From positions 1-40,377 of the IMG/VR virus record IMGVR_UViG_3300006990_000065: DNA of 40,377 nucleotides; one strand, written 5' to 3'. Of the stretch, positions 1-8,483 are shown in pieces. Numbering within the stretch: position 1 is the first letter of the stretch; every line of letters starts with the position of its first letter. The notes beneath the pieces were generated by a model, which was not told where the DNA came from, ran no database searches, and was given only the letters and a program-made list of their open reading frames with translations. Made by a program: the position numbers and the translations under genes. The stretch is from a virus.

Positions 1-2
1 CT

Positions 3-347
3 CCGGCACCTGAACCAATGGATTCTACTACTGAAGAACAACCTGAAGTTGCAGGTGTAGCGCCTCAAATGATGGACTTCGGTTCAGACCAGCCATCGAG
101 TACAAAGATTACACCAATCGCAGACAGTCAACCACAGGATATGGGTGCAATGTTGGCAGAAAATTTGGCGAAAGTACCCGGAATAGAAAATATGAGTGCT
201 GAACAAGTTGAATATATGAAACAATTACTTGCTGCACAAGCGGAATCAATGCAACAAAAATCAGAACCTATGCTCAACTTCAACGCAACTAAGGGAGATG
301 AACTCCTAAAGGGCATTAAGGATAAGTTTTGGCGGCAGGGTTATTGA
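3..347 (+). CDS. C-terminal end of a virion (head) protein, 5' end outside window
   Basis: The reading frame is open from base 3 through an in-frame ATG at 18 to the TGA at 345-347, so this is probably the tail end of a longer gene rather than a 109-aa protein; the codons before the ATG read Pro-Ala-Pro-Glu-Pro. The visible part is rich in Pro, Gln, Glu and Met, lacks recognisable catalytic motifs, and ends in a basic amphipathic stretch (KGIKDKFWRQGY). It lies 36 bp upstream of the head-tail connector candidate, where head genes (portal, scaffold or capsid) normally sit in tailed viruses. Low-complexity acidic C-termini of this kind occur on portal proteins, but nothing here proves which head gene it is. 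The CDS is well supported by frame and position; its function is not resolved. Confidence 0.7.
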   Translation, partial: PAPEPMDSTTEEQPEVAGVAPQMMDFGSDQPSSTKITPIADSQPQDMGAMLAENLAKVPGIENMSAEQVEYMKQLLAAQAESMQQKSEPMLNFNATKGDELLKGIKDKFWRQGY

Positions 348-383
348 AGAGGTACAGCGTGGCTTTGGTGAGGGGAATGAAAT

Positions 384-2324
384 ATGCCAGTTATATTCTC
401 ACCCGGCGAGGCTGAAACACGACCACTCAACCCTGACGACATAGTATACACTACTGCTCAGAAGGTTGCAGATTTACTTGGTATTGGGCCACAAGAAGCG
501 ATTTTAGCAAGCCATGATTCTGACACAAACGGAGTCTATGTTACTGGTGCAGATTATAGGGACCACGGGTTTCAAAGTGGAGATACCATTCTTATTTATT
601 CTGATGACGACCCTATGGGGATTGAAAAAGAAATATCTACACCTACAACCAGCACTAACGGTGTTAAGTTACCTTTTGCGACTGGTACCGTAACAGCCGC
701 CACATACACTGTTGCTAAGAATACTTACATTCAAAACACTGCATCATTCACCAACGGCAAGACTCGTGGAATGAAACGCAGTACTGTTGAGGATTTCATC
801 AAGCGCACTCAAGATCGTATTGATAGTGAAGCGCATAACGCTTGGCGACCTACTCTTGTCAACGCTGAGTATATCAATTTCGACACCTACAAACCATATC
901 GTCGCCGATACTATACTGATTATGTAGGTACGGCTCCACTTTTATTCCGTAATGTTCAACAAATCCTTCGCCTTGAAGTATGGCAGGGTGACGATTATAG
1001 AGACCTTGCTGGCTCTGAGGCTAGGCTTGAGATTGTTGACCATGCAGGGTTATCAGGAGACAGCATATGTTTTGGGATGGCAAATGGTAGTGCTGTTACT
1101 CTTACTGCCGGAACTGCGGCTACACAATGGAGGCCTGATTTTGATAAAGTAAGTGCTGCTCAGAATCTTGCTGACCTTATCAATAAAGAGGATAGAGTTA
1201 GTAAATCTGTTGTAGATTTCTCACCTACATTTACATTAGAAGGTTCAACTAGCAATATAGCAGTCCATAATGAAATACTTGCTACAGCAAATTCCGATTA
1301 CGGTAATGGCAAAGTCAAAGTTACCAGCCTGCGACAAACAAAGGGTGGAGAAAATGTTAGCATTGCTTCCACCGATTTAACGAACTTAACAATATCCCAA
1401 GTTACAGAAAACTCCGCAACAAGTGCAGTTATGGCTACTGCAATTACTTTTGCACAAGGTGACGGAGTTGCAAATAGCGCAGGTCACACTGGTACTATAA
1501 CGACATCGGGTGGAGTAGGTTCAAAGTTTGCAGTAGGAGATTCTGTTTATAACGCCAATGGAACATTGATAGGTGCAATTACAACGATTTCGACTAACGA
1601 CATCAGAATAAATCAAAGTACGGGTGGTATATTAGTTAAGGTCATTAACGGCGAAACACTTTACACTGCTAGAATGCAATCTGCTGTAGACACAGACGCA
1701 TTGATTGTAGATGAAACTTCACTTGGTTCATTCCCTGCAGGCGGTGTCATTATGATAGGTAGTGGCGAAACTGTACGAATAGCAAGATACACCAGTGTAG
1801 ACAGTATTACTGTCACCGCTACCGTAGGTGAAGGCTCAGCAGATGCGTTAGGTGTATCAATAACTAAAGTATATGGTAGACTCAATGGAGTAGTTGATGT
1901 TGCAAACTCATTCATTAATAATGTAGGTGGAGCAAGTGCTAGTGGTGCAAAAGGTACAGCGGTATTCCAAAGATTGCTTCAATCTGACATCGGAGCATTC
2001 TCTGACTTGGGAGGCGACCAAGGTCGTCTGAAAGACTGGTGGATTGACTACGAAATGGGTATCATTTACTTTAACAACTCTTATCCGTACTTTGAATGGA
2101 ACGCCATCAAAGTCGCTTATATCTATGGAGAGCGCTATGTGGAAAAGGCCATCGAAGAAGCGGCTACCAAGATGGTTGCATCCGACTTACTCATGTCTGA
2201 TGACCGCTCGGTATTGATACCTGAAGGCTCTCAGAATGTAGACCTTGGTGCTAAGATTCAGATCTATCGCAACCAAGCCAAGGCTATACTAAGTAGATAT
2301 AAGGAAGTAGTGGTGTTTGAATGA
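384..2324 (+). CDS. Head-tail connector (gp6-like) candidate with large beta-rich insertion
   Basis: 646-aa virion protein, probably the adaptor between portal and tail. The helical C-terminus (about residues 590-646, ending AKAILSRYKEVVVFE, with EEAATKMVASDLL before it) and the N-terminal part (residues 120-215, TVEDFIKRTQDRIDSEAHNA) resemble the helical shell of gp6-type connectors. Those are usually 100-200 aa, so most of this protein is an insertion: residues about 215-590 are Ser/Thr/Gly/Val-rich and look like beta domains, including a GDSVYNANG module (residues about 368-427) that recurs in three other proteins here. The ATG at 384 follows a purine-rich GAGGGGAATG site. The stop overlaps the next start (ATGA at 2321). 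The function is inferred from gene order and weak residue patterns; a decorated neck protein is an alternative. Confidence 0.6.
   Translation: MPVIFSPGEAETRPLNPDDIVYTTAQKVADLLGIGPQEAILASHDSDTNGVYVTGADYRDHGFQSGDTILIYSDDDPMGIEKEISTPTTSTNGVKLPFATGTVTAATYTVAKNTYIQNTASFTNGKTRGMKRSTVEDFIKRTQDRIDSEAHNAWRPTLVNAEYINFDTYKPYRRRYYTDYVGTAPLLFRNVQQILRLEVWQGDDYRDLAGSEARLEIVDHAGLSGDSICFGMANGSAVTLTAGTAATQWRPDFDKVSAAQNLADLINKEDRVSKSVVDFSPTFTLEGSTSNIAVHNEILATANSDYGNGKVKVTSLRQTKGGENVSIASTDLTNLTISQVTENSATSAVMATAITFAQGDGVANSAGHTGTITTSGGVGSKFAVGDSVYNANGTLIGAITTISTNDIRINQSTGGILVKVINGETLYTARMQSAVDTDALIVDETSLGSFPAGGVIMIGSGETVRIARYTSVDSITVTATVGEGSADALGVSITKVYGRLNGVVDVANSFINNVGGASASGAKGTAVFQRLLQSDIGAFSDLGGDQGRLKDWWIDYEMGIIYFNNSYPYFEWNAIKVAYIYGERYVEKAIEEAATKMVASDLLMSDDRSVLIPEGSQNVDLGAKIQIYRNQAKAILSRYKEVVVFE
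1485..1664 (+). repeat. Recurrent beta module, copy 1 (in connector candidate)
   Basis: Protein-level repeat, residues about 368-427 of the 646-aa protein. The core reads GDSVYNANGTLIG followed by an I-x-I strand and an NGETLY end. It matches copies at 9013-9207, 13070-13291 and 27934-28173 in the pattern hydrophobic-GD-x-VY-x-ANG-x-LIG-x-I, a strand, then N-x-E-x-LY. Confidence 0.6.
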
Positions 2325-2767
2325 CGGCAGAATATACCGAGCCGTTGGATTCTATCATTACAGTCCTTGGTGACTGGAATAGAGCCAACTCTGATAACAT
2401 CAAACCAGTTATTATTGACATTGCAAATCATGGACCTGAGCGTGGCAAGCGTTTAGATTTAGGTCGCAGCGACTATGTTCTATGCTATGAAACAGCACAC
2501 AGTGAAGAGCAACCTGATTTATTTTACAACTTCGTTACGACGAGAGTTAACATCACAGTTGACATAAGGACTGCAATCAGCAGGTCAAGGCTAAGGAAGA
2601 TGGAAGATGAATTCCGTCGCCTGATTCACACCAAGCGCAAAGGTGACGGCGTTAACTATGACAGGCTCATCATCAAGACTCGTACCGATCTAAGTGACAG
2701 GACCAAGAAGTTGTTTAGGCATACATTCCAAGTAGAGGTAGTCATACTGGCTGAATTGATACCATGA
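2321..2767 (+). CDS. Tail terminator / tail completion protein candidate
   Basis: 148-aa protein between the connector and tube candidates, the usual place of the gene that closes the top of the tail tube (gpU/gp17-type terminators, typically 120-160 aa). The sequence alternates short strands and a helix: an N-terminal helix (SIITVLGDWNRAN), a strand-rich centre (FYNFVTTRVNITVDIRTAIS), a charged helix (RLRKMEDEFRRLIHTK) and a final strand pair (FRHTFQVEVVILAELIP). That order fits the small alpha/beta terminator fold. The start overlaps the upstream stop as ATGA, implying coupled translation. No sequence signature is diagnostic, so the call rests on size, fold pattern and position. Confidence 0.55.
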   Translation: MTAEYTEPLDSIITVLGDWNRANSDNIKPVIIDIANHGPERGKRLDLGRSDYVLCYETAHSEEQPDLFYNFVTTRVNITVDIRTAISRSRLRKMEDEFRRLIHTKRKGDGVNYDRLIIKTRTDLSDRTKKLFRHTFQVEVVILAELIP

Positions 2768-2774
2768 GGTGATT
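2766..2774 (+). promoter_or_regulatory. Strong archaeal-type ribosome binding site
   Basis: GAGGTGATT lies 2 nt before the ATG at 2777, complementary to the usual archaeal 16S 3' end (CACCUC). It overlaps the TGA of the terminator gene and fixes the start of the tube candidate. Confidence 0.7.
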
Positions 2775-2776
2775 AG

Positions 2777-4774
2777 ATGGGAGGGTTCGCAGCGCACTAC
2801 AAGGGAGATGTCTCTGAGGTCACGATGGGTCACGAGACAGGGCTTTACATTGAACATAATGAGCCTTTAACTTGGTCGGCTACGGATGCCACAGATTATA
2901 CAGAAATTACTTTTGCAACTGCTGCTGGTGCCGCTGGCTCTATCGGCTCTAACACGGCAGCGGGCGTACTGCGTGTCCCAATCGGTATGTTAATCGGTAC
3001 TAAGATGACATTTCATGGTGACACAGGTAACTTTTCTCCCCACTATTATGAGGCAGTAAGTGGCAAGGTTTTCAGTATTGTAGACCATACTCATAGTTCA
3101 GATGTAACTAAAATAAAAATTGTACCTTCGTTAAATATAGGGGGTACGCTGGCTAGTTCTGCTTCAGATGTAATTTGTATTCACTCTCTTGGTATGCCTA
3201 CAATTGGTGTAACGACTGCTATCAATAACAATGCTGATGCATCTGCTGAAGTTAGCCTTATCGACCAATTCATAGGTCTAGCGTCTTTCATGGACTTACC
3301 TGACATGACAGTTGACATTCACAAGTATCACATTGTAGGGCTTGGTAGACAAGTCGCAGTACAACAAACAGGTAAAGTTCATCATATGGGTGGCATAGTA
3401 GAAATGCCTTTGCATAGTCCACGCTGGTTATATTACAGTCTTGGTAGAGAAGTAGTTGATGCTTACAATTGCGGTGCTAATCCAGCAGGTCACAGTAATA
3501 AAACCGGCCTTACTTACACTGTTGCTCCCAGTCAAACATTTATCGATTTGAATAATCTTGCTTTTGGCGGTGCCACGGCAGCAGTTGGCGACTATATTCT
3601 CATCAAAGACACCACTAGGACACCTACAGTCACTTACAAGACTCCCGACATAGCAACCACTGATTATTGGCCCCCTGCTAGTAGCAGTAGTTTAGGCTCA
3701 GACGCTCATCACTTTGAGTGGGCTGAGACTAGTGAGTGTAGAAGAATAGCAGCGATTGAACCGTTGGCTAGCGGACATAGATTATTCGTAGACGATCCTT
3801 GGCAGTTTGAGCATAACGGTGACGATATTTTGTTAAGAAAATATGACTCAACCGGACCTACCATTGCTACGACTAAAGATATTACAAACCCGGTTAGGCG
3901 CTTATTGTTTTCAAGCGACACCATTCCGTCATTCTGTATAGAGCACAGCATTCGTAACAGAGATGTAGGGTCTTACAGTACAGAGCAATCTAGCAATGCT
4001 CCGGGTGGCGCTAATGATAGTAAGCAACTTACTCGCATCTTTAGAGGCTGTAAAGTAGTAGAATGGGAATTGTCATCTAGCGTAGATGCTGAACTAAGGT
4101 ATCGATGCGTATTCGATGCACTTTCTACTTACACTGACACTGGTCGATTAGAGTCGGCTAACAAAGGAGATCGGTACATTGCACACCGTATGTTCCAAAA
4201 CACTGCAACCGATGACGCATCAAGAAAGGCTTCCGGTATAGCGATTGGTACAGAGAAACCATTTATGTTTTACAACGGAAGCGTAGAAGCATTCGGCTCT
4301 AGCCTTGGCTTTGTTAGTGCGTTTGAATTGAGAGGTAAGACCGGAGTTGAATTATTCCACACTATCCAAAGCAACCCTGTTGCTGAAACTTTAGACACAA
4401 ACAACCTGTCAACTAAACAGGTTCCTTATGGTGGTACAAGAAATGCATCTATTATCCGTGAAGGTCGTGAAGAGTTTGAGATGGAAATAGATGTAATCTT
4501 AACCGACGCTACTCTACTCCATCGATTGCGCAGCCATCTTGAAACTAGTGGTGCGGCCGGTGCGGCTGGTAACCTCATCCATCTTCACTTTACAAAGCCT
4601 ATAGTCAGTGGCGGTGGCGCTACTGCCCAGTCATTGAGAATACTCATAGACGATTATGTTATTACTGAGGTACCTGTTCCAGTACCTGATGAAATGGGTT
4701 TGTTGCACTCCAAAATACGGCTGGAGCCAAGAAATGTCAAAGTAGTCAGCCAAGATACTCTATACCATTGTTGA
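2777..4774 (+). CDS. Major tail (tube) protein candidate
   Basis: 665-aa Gly/Ser/Thr-rich, beta-dominated protein placed between the tail terminator and the tail-assembly ORFs, which is where the major tail tube protein is encoded in siphovirus-like genomes. The central portion (about residues 165-225, including VQQTGKVHHMGGIVEMPLHS) and the C-terminal part (about residues 555-665, with ITEVPVPVPDEMG and KIRLEPRNVKVV) look like strands of a tube-type beta sandwich; intervening regions look like surface insertions. Tube proteins are commonly 150-400 aa, so this is long for the role. No catalytic motif, signal peptide or membrane segment is seen. A different abundant tail or baseplate component remains possible. 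Confidence 0.55.
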   Translation: MGGFAAHYKGDVSEVTMGHETGLYIEHNEPLTWSATDATDYTEITFATAAGAAGSIGSNTAAGVLRVPIGMLIGTKMTFHGDTGNFSPHYYEAVSGKVFSIVDHTHSSDVTKIKIVPSLNIGGTLASSASDVICIHSLGMPTIGVTTAINNNADASAEVSLIDQFIGLASFMDLPDMTVDIHKYHIVGLGRQVAVQQTGKVHHMGGIVEMPLHSPRWLYYSLGREVVDAYNCGANPAGHSNKTGLTYTVAPSQTFIDLNNLAFGGATAAVGDYILIKDTTRTPTVTYKTPDIATTDYWPPASSSSLGSDAHHFEWAETSECRRIAAIEPLASGHRLFVDDPWQFEHNGDDILLRKYDSTGPTIATTKDITNPVRRLLFSSDTIPSFCIEHSIRNRDVGSYSTEQSSNAPGGANDSKQLTRIFRGCKVVEWELSSSVDAELRYRCVFDALSTYTDTGRLESANKGDRYIAHRMFQNTATDDASRKASGIAIGTEKPFMFYNGSVEAFGSSLGFVSAFELRGKTGVELFHTIQSNPVAETLDTNNLSTKQVPYGGTRNASIIREGREEFEMEIDVILTDATLLHRLRSHLETSGAAGAAGNLIHLHFTKPIVSGGGATAQSLRILIDDYVITEVPVPVPDEMGLLHSKIRLEPRNVKVVSQDTLYHC

Positions 4775-4783
4775 GATGATAAT

Positions 4784-4993
4784 ATGCCGATGAAGTTTTG
4801 GAAACCACTTCACCCTCGTATTGAAATCGATGTTATAGAAGATGAAGAAGAAGAGGGAGGAGACTACCTTTTCGACCCCGAAGCAGGTAAGGCCAGTGAC
4901 GATCCATTCGCCCACCTTGCTTCACAGGATGCCCCCGATTCGGCTGCATCCGAGGAAACCGTGAGTAAGTATGTCCAAGGAGAAGAAGAATAA
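4784..4993 (+). CDS. Small acidic hypothetical protein
   Basis: 69-aa protein beginning 9 nt after the tube candidate's stop, with a GAGATGAT site just upstream of the ATG. Apart from a basic N-terminus (MPMKFWKPLHPR) it is strongly acidic (an EDEEEEGGD run and an EEE C-terminus) and rich in Ala, Ser and Asp, so probably partly disordered. It overlaps the next ORF by 23 nt. I do not recognise a family. Its position right after the tube and before the tail-assembly ORFs suggests a role in tail morphogenesis, which is inference only. Confidence 0.6.
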   Translation: MPMKFWKPLHPRIEIDVIEDEEEEGGDYLFDPEAGKASDDPFAHLASQDAPDSAASEETVSKYVQGEEE

Positions 4994-5333
4994 AATTGAA
5001 ATAAACGGCAAGGAAATAGAAGTAAAGGTGAAGCAATTAACCTTCTTTGATGTTCAAGCAGTAGCACCATTATTATCCAACGGTAGCCTAGATTTTTCTT
5101 TATACTGGCGACATGCTTTCAACTACTGGCTTACTTATAATTTAGAATTCGATATAGAAAACCTGACTCCCTCAGAAGGCGCAGCGCTATCTGCTTTGTT
5201 ACCCGAACCTAACGAGGTGGTAGGGTGGCTGCTTTTTCGGGAGCCGAAGTCGGCAAAATTAAACATTTCATCAACGGGCGACCCGTTAGTGAACGACTTC
5301 GCTACCAACGAGAAGGGATGGAGTACCTTTTGA
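4971..5333 (+). CDS. Tail assembly chaperone candidate, upstream frame
   Basis: 120-aa protein starting inside the end of the acidic ORF. The N-terminus (KIEINGKEIEVKVKQLTFFD) has the strand-turn-strand then helix start common in tail assembly chaperones of the gpG type, and the rest of the first 85 residues is helical. From about 5213 onward a second open frame (-1 relative) overlaps it for about 120 nt and ends at 5494; in that stretch the -1 frame gives a more protein-like helical sequence than the zero frame, which ends in a Ser/Gly/Asn-rich tail. Lying just before the tape-measure gene, this arrangement matches the G/GT pair that is often joined by programmed frameshifting. The frameshift is inferred: no perfect X-XXY-YYZ heptamer is visible. 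Confidence 0.6.
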   Translation: MSKEKKNKIEINGKEIEVKVKQLTFFDVQAVAPLLSNGSLDFSLYWRHAFNYWLTYNLEFDIENLTPSEGAALSALLPEPNEVVGWLLFREPKSAKLNISSTGDPLVNDFATNEKGWSTF

Positions 5334-5494
5334 TGACACACTACAATATGGGGTTGAATGAAGTGAGGGGGTTGAGTGTAAACGATGCTAAGCAAATGTT
5401 GTATTGGGCACAGGCATCTAATGATGATTCTGAAGCCTCTGCAAGCGCAGTTTACTTGGGCTATGACTCTGTGCCCCCACTGGAGGGGATATGA
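5225..5494 (+). CDS. Tail assembly chaperone, downstream frame (probable frameshift extension)
   Basis: Open frame from 5213 to the TGA at 5492-5494, in the -1 frame relative to the 120-aa ORF. A GTG at 5225 would give 89 aa; ATGs at 5318 and 5333 (the latter overlapping the upstream stop as TGATG) would give 58 and 53 aa. The sequence is helical and charged (VSERLRYQREGMEYLL, NDAKQMLYWAQ) and acidic toward the end. If made by frameshifting from the upstream ORF, the fusion would be about 170-175 aa, similar to GT-type chaperones. The ATG of the next gene overlaps this stop (ATGA at 5491). Frameshift product and reinitiated short protein are both possible; the true start is undecided. Confidence 0.5.
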   Translation: MAAFSGAEVGKIKHFINGRPVSERLRYQREGMEYLLMTHYNMGLNEVRGLSVNDAKQMLYWAQASNDDSEASASAVYLGYDSVPPLEGI

Positions 5495-5913
5495 TGGTAG
5501 ACGGCAATATAGACCCAAGGTCAGTAGATGCAATGGAAAATTTCAAAGATTACACAGAAGAAGCCCAAAAGAATATGAAGGCGCTTCAGACTCAGATGGA
5601 TAAGTTTACTAACAGTATGTCTATGACAAAGGCACATAGTAATGACCTTAGAGAATCGCTAAGACAAACTAGTAAAACAGACGGCTTCAAACAGATCGTC
5701 AACCCTTCAGCAGAGCGCAAACCGATAGGTGGTGCCGTTACACAAGAATCCCAAGGTGATGTAACAGTTAATCTCAGAATTGATGTTAGTGGAGTTACTG
5801 ATAGAAGTGATAAAAAGGCACTTGCTAAGGAAATAAGTGCTATGGTGCAAAAGGAACTACGCTCTAAAATGGGCGGGCCGCTTAACCAAAGCGGCTTCAG
5901 TAGGAGTGGTTAA
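5491..5913 (+). CDS. Very short tape-measure-like tail protein
   Basis: 140-aa protein. Residues about 13-60 form a predicted coiled coil (DAMENFKDYTEEAQKNMKAL onward, then a second heptad-rich helix). Residues about 92-130 carry a strand (DVTVNLRIDVSGV) followed by an amphipathic helix (KALAKEISAMVQKELRSKM), the closing pattern seen at the C-terminus of many phage tape-measure proteins. Its position straight after the tail-assembly ORFs and before distal-tail genes is exactly the tape-measure slot. Normal tape measures run 600-2,000 aa; at roughly 1.5 angstrom per residue, 140 aa would set a tail of only about 20 nm. It could instead be a tail-initiation or short-tail core protein. Translation is coupled to the upstream ORF (ATGA). 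Confidence 0.55.
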   Translation: MMVDGNIDPRSVDAMENFKDYTEEAQKNMKALQTQMDKFTNSMSMTKAHSNDLRESLRQTSKTDGFKQIVNPSAERKPIGGAVTQESQGDVTVNLRIDVSGVTDRSDKKALAKEISAMVQKELRSKMGGPLNQSGFSRSG

Positions 5914-5915
5914 AG

Positions 5916-8474
5916 GTGGCTGATGGGGAGAGAGTACCTGTACGACTTGTACAGGAAAATGGTAACACTATCTCCCTAGATGCGACTAGCATAGACATGG
6001 TGGTCGAGCGTCAACAATCGGCATTTGGAATACCCTTAGCAGATGCAAAGAAAATGGCAATTGATTTAAACCAAGCAATGGTTGGTTTTGAAATACAAGG
6101 TGTATTTACTGACGATAAGGGCCAAGAGGTATCTTCGCAAGCAAAGGCAGTAGTTGACTTGAATCATACTCAAACATTGTTTAGTGAAGAGGCAGCAATT
6201 GCTTATGTTCATTCACTGATGAATAAAGGTAAACCCGGCAAAGAAAAAGAAAGCATTGGTCACAAAGGGGCACGACCACAACCCACGAGCGTATATCTAC
6301 CATCTAAAAGAAAATCTTCAAGTTGGCTAAAGTGGCATAAGAAATACCTTTCGTTCCCTGTTGCTTATTGGGTTGAGCAAAACGCAACTGCAACAGGAGG
6401 ACTACCTGTTACTTCGGGACTAAATGTAAGGTTTAGTGCAAGTGACTTATCTGCTACTAATATGGTAGGTGGTGCTTTAACGCACGGGGCCATAGTAAAT
6501 ACTTGGGTAGATTCTGCATCTAGCGTTGTTGCAAATAAATCAGGCTCTCCAATTTACAAGGAACATGGGGCTGGAGGTAACCCTTATGTTTACTTTGATG
6601 GCTCTTCAAGGTTTGAGGTAGCCTACAACGCTGCATTACATCCCGCAGAAAAAACAATCTTTATCGTAGCAAACAGCACGAATGCTGCTGCAGATACAGA
6701 GCAATATGTAATCAATACTAGGGAAAGTTCTAACAAAGGCTGGACAATTCGTTACAGGTTTGGTAGTAACAACAAAATTAGACTTGCACTTTACAACTCA
6801 GGTTCCGACGAAGTGTCGGATTCGACTACTACTCTTGTAGCAAGTGTACCACAATTACATGCCCATACTGTAGACCAACAGGGTGACGGGACATATCATA
6901 CTAAATTTTACAACAGGGGTGTTTTAGAAGATACAGATACTAGTGATGATTACGATGTAGTTGATGATGATACCACACAAATAGGTTCGGGTACAACTCA
7001 GGATTACCTAACGGGTAATATCTATGAAATAATAGTGTACAATCGAATCCTAACAGATGATGAAAGAGAGCAGGTCGAAGGATATTTGTCAACTAAATAT
7101 AGTGTACCTTTAATCGGTGTTGCAGGCGGAGAGCACCCTTACAAGTTTTTCGATTTTAGAGAAGATGCAGATTCTGCTAAAGTGGTATTTGATGGCGATA
7201 AAGTTACAACTAAAAATGAACCTTATGGCTTTGTTAATAAGACAAGAAGAATGACGGGTGTCAATGTCAATGGCAGTATATCGGGTTGGACTGGTAGCGG
7301 CGCTAGTTTCACAATAGATGTTGACGGGGGAGATCCTAGAGATTGGATGGAAGTTACTCAAGCACTTACTCCTTACTACCTTACATTAAAAGATCCAGAT
7401 ACGGGTTATTTCAGAGGAGATACAGCAACCGGCAAGGTAGTACTTAAGGTAATATCAGTTGCTGAAACATCAATTGTTTGTAAATTACTAAGCGGTAGTG
7501 GAGTAACACCTGAAAATAATGACGAAGTATGGTTACTCCCGTGCCAAAACTTAGGCCCCGAATATGAATCTTCATTATATGGTGGTCCGGTTTTAGTACT
7601 ACCAATCAAAAATGCATTAGCCGAATTAACATCGTTAGGAGAAAGTGTGTCGTATGTTGAATATCCTACTTACCAAGATGGTACCGCTAGGTCGATCGGT
7701 AAGTCTGAAATCACTACATACCCTAACATAAACGGAGAAGGTAAGCGAGCAGATGAATACATCACATACTTATTATCGCAGTTACTAACTTCTACTTTAG
7801 AAATAAGCCAAAGGGCGGTTAACGCAGCCGGTGACAAAACGATGGATAAGATATTTACAACTGCCATTAAGGATAGTGGTGATGGTTTCAAAACCCGATT
7901 AGAGATAACACAGGTCCATGCTACATCTCTCGGTACAGTAAATAGCAAAATTCGTCATAACTTTACCATTGGGACTTTACCTACCGTTCAAGGATTTACT
8001 GGAGGCAAGTCAGGTAAGAAAGTGAAGTCTGCTGGCGATAAGGTACAGGACATACTAGGTATACTTGGTAATAGTAATAATTTTGATACTGCTAAAACAA
8101 ATAGTTCACTTGGTAACTTTATTATTGATATTGCTAATAACGCAACTGACATATTTTACGGTGAAAGAGACAACAGCGACTATATATTTGCTATACAGAT
8201 ACCTTATGATACCAATACCACAAAAGGCAATAGCAGTTTAGATGCACAAGTTGCACAAAGAAATCATTGGGTTATGACTGATGATGCTCCAACATTTGAA
8301 AAGATGTCTGTAAGCAATGATACCCACGCTTCTAAATCTTATGCGCTTGAACATGACGATAGTAGAAGAAACGGCATACACGGTATAATCACTGATTTTC
8401 ATGTACACCGTGATGCTGAGATGAAAGCCTATGAGTTTGCTTTGAAATTTGTAGCAGCGAATGTAATAATTTGA
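5916..8474 (+). CDS. Distal tail/baseplate protein with LamG-like domain (paralogue A)
   Basis: 852-aa protein; GTG start at 5916 preceded by AGGAGTGGT with 6 nt spacing. Domain order: a strand-rich N-terminus (residues 1-75) and a C-terminal region (about 698-852) that both match the next protein, and between them a laminin-G/concanavalin-like jelly roll at about residues 164-400, recognisable by YVYFDGSSRFEVAYNAALHP, then TIFIVAN, and the closing IYEIIVYNRILTDDEREQ with YLSTKY. LamG domains on virion proteins usually bind glycans. A further insert (about 400-690) is unassigned. Position after the tape measure suggests a distal-tail or baseplate ring component; the LamG insert would then face outward for host attachment. 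Family homology of the ends to known distal-tail proteins was not tested. Confidence 0.65.
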   Translation: MADGERVPVRLVQENGNTISLDATSIDMVVERQQSAFGIPLADAKKMAIDLNQAMVGFEIQGVFTDDKGQEVSSQAKAVVDLNHTQTLFSEEAAIAYVHSLMNKGKPGKEKESIGHKGARPQPTSVYLPSKRKSSSWLKWHKKYLSFPVAYWVEQNATATGGLPVTSGLNVRFSASDLSATNMVGGALTHGAIVNTWVDSASSVVANKSGSPIYKEHGAGGNPYVYFDGSSRFEVAYNAALHPAEKTIFIVANSTNAAADTEQYVINTRESSNKGWTIRYRFGSNNKIRLALYNSGSDEVSDSTTTLVASVPQLHAHTVDQQGDGTYHTKFYNRGVLEDTDTSDDYDVVDDDTTQIGSGTTQDYLTGNIYEIIVYNRILTDDEREQVEGYLSTKYSVPLIGVAGGEHPYKFFDFREDADSAKVVFDGDKVTTKNEPYGFVNKTRRMTGVNVNGSISGWTGSGASFTIDVDGGDPRDWMEVTQALTPYYLTLKDPDTGYFRGDTATGKVVLKVISVAETSIVCKLLSGSGVTPENNDEVWLLPCQNLGPEYESSLYGGPVLVLPIKNALAELTSLGESVSYVEYPTYQDGTARSIGKSEITTYPNINGEGKRADEYITYLLSQLLTSTLEISQRAVNAAGDKTMDKIFTTAIKDSGDGFKTRLEITQVHATSLGTVNSKIRHNFTIGTLPTVQGFTGGKSGKKVKSAGDKVQDILGILGNSNNFDTAKTNSSLGNFIIDIANNATDIFYGERDNSDYIFAIQIPYDTNTTKGNSSLDAQVAQRNHWVMTDDAPTFEKMSVSNDTHASKSYALEHDDSRRNGIHGIITDFHVHRDAEMKAYEFALKFVAANVII
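6405..7115 (+). other. LamG/concanavalin-like domain
   Basis: Encodes about residues 164-400 of paralogue A. The order of motifs (FDGSSRFEV, an I-F-I-V-A strand, a Gly/Trp strand pair, DDDTTQIGSG, then IYEIIVYNRILTDDE) is the usual signature of phage-type LamG jelly rolls. The domain is absent from paralogue B, so it is an insertion into a shared scaffold. Confidence 0.65.
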
Positions 8475-8483
8475 GGGTTTGAT

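Noticed and set aside
5135-5533. 132-codon minus-strand frame across the tail-assembly ORFs
   Set aside because: Antisense to three consecutive plus-strand ORFs with good starts and overlaps; no motif or ribosome binding site.
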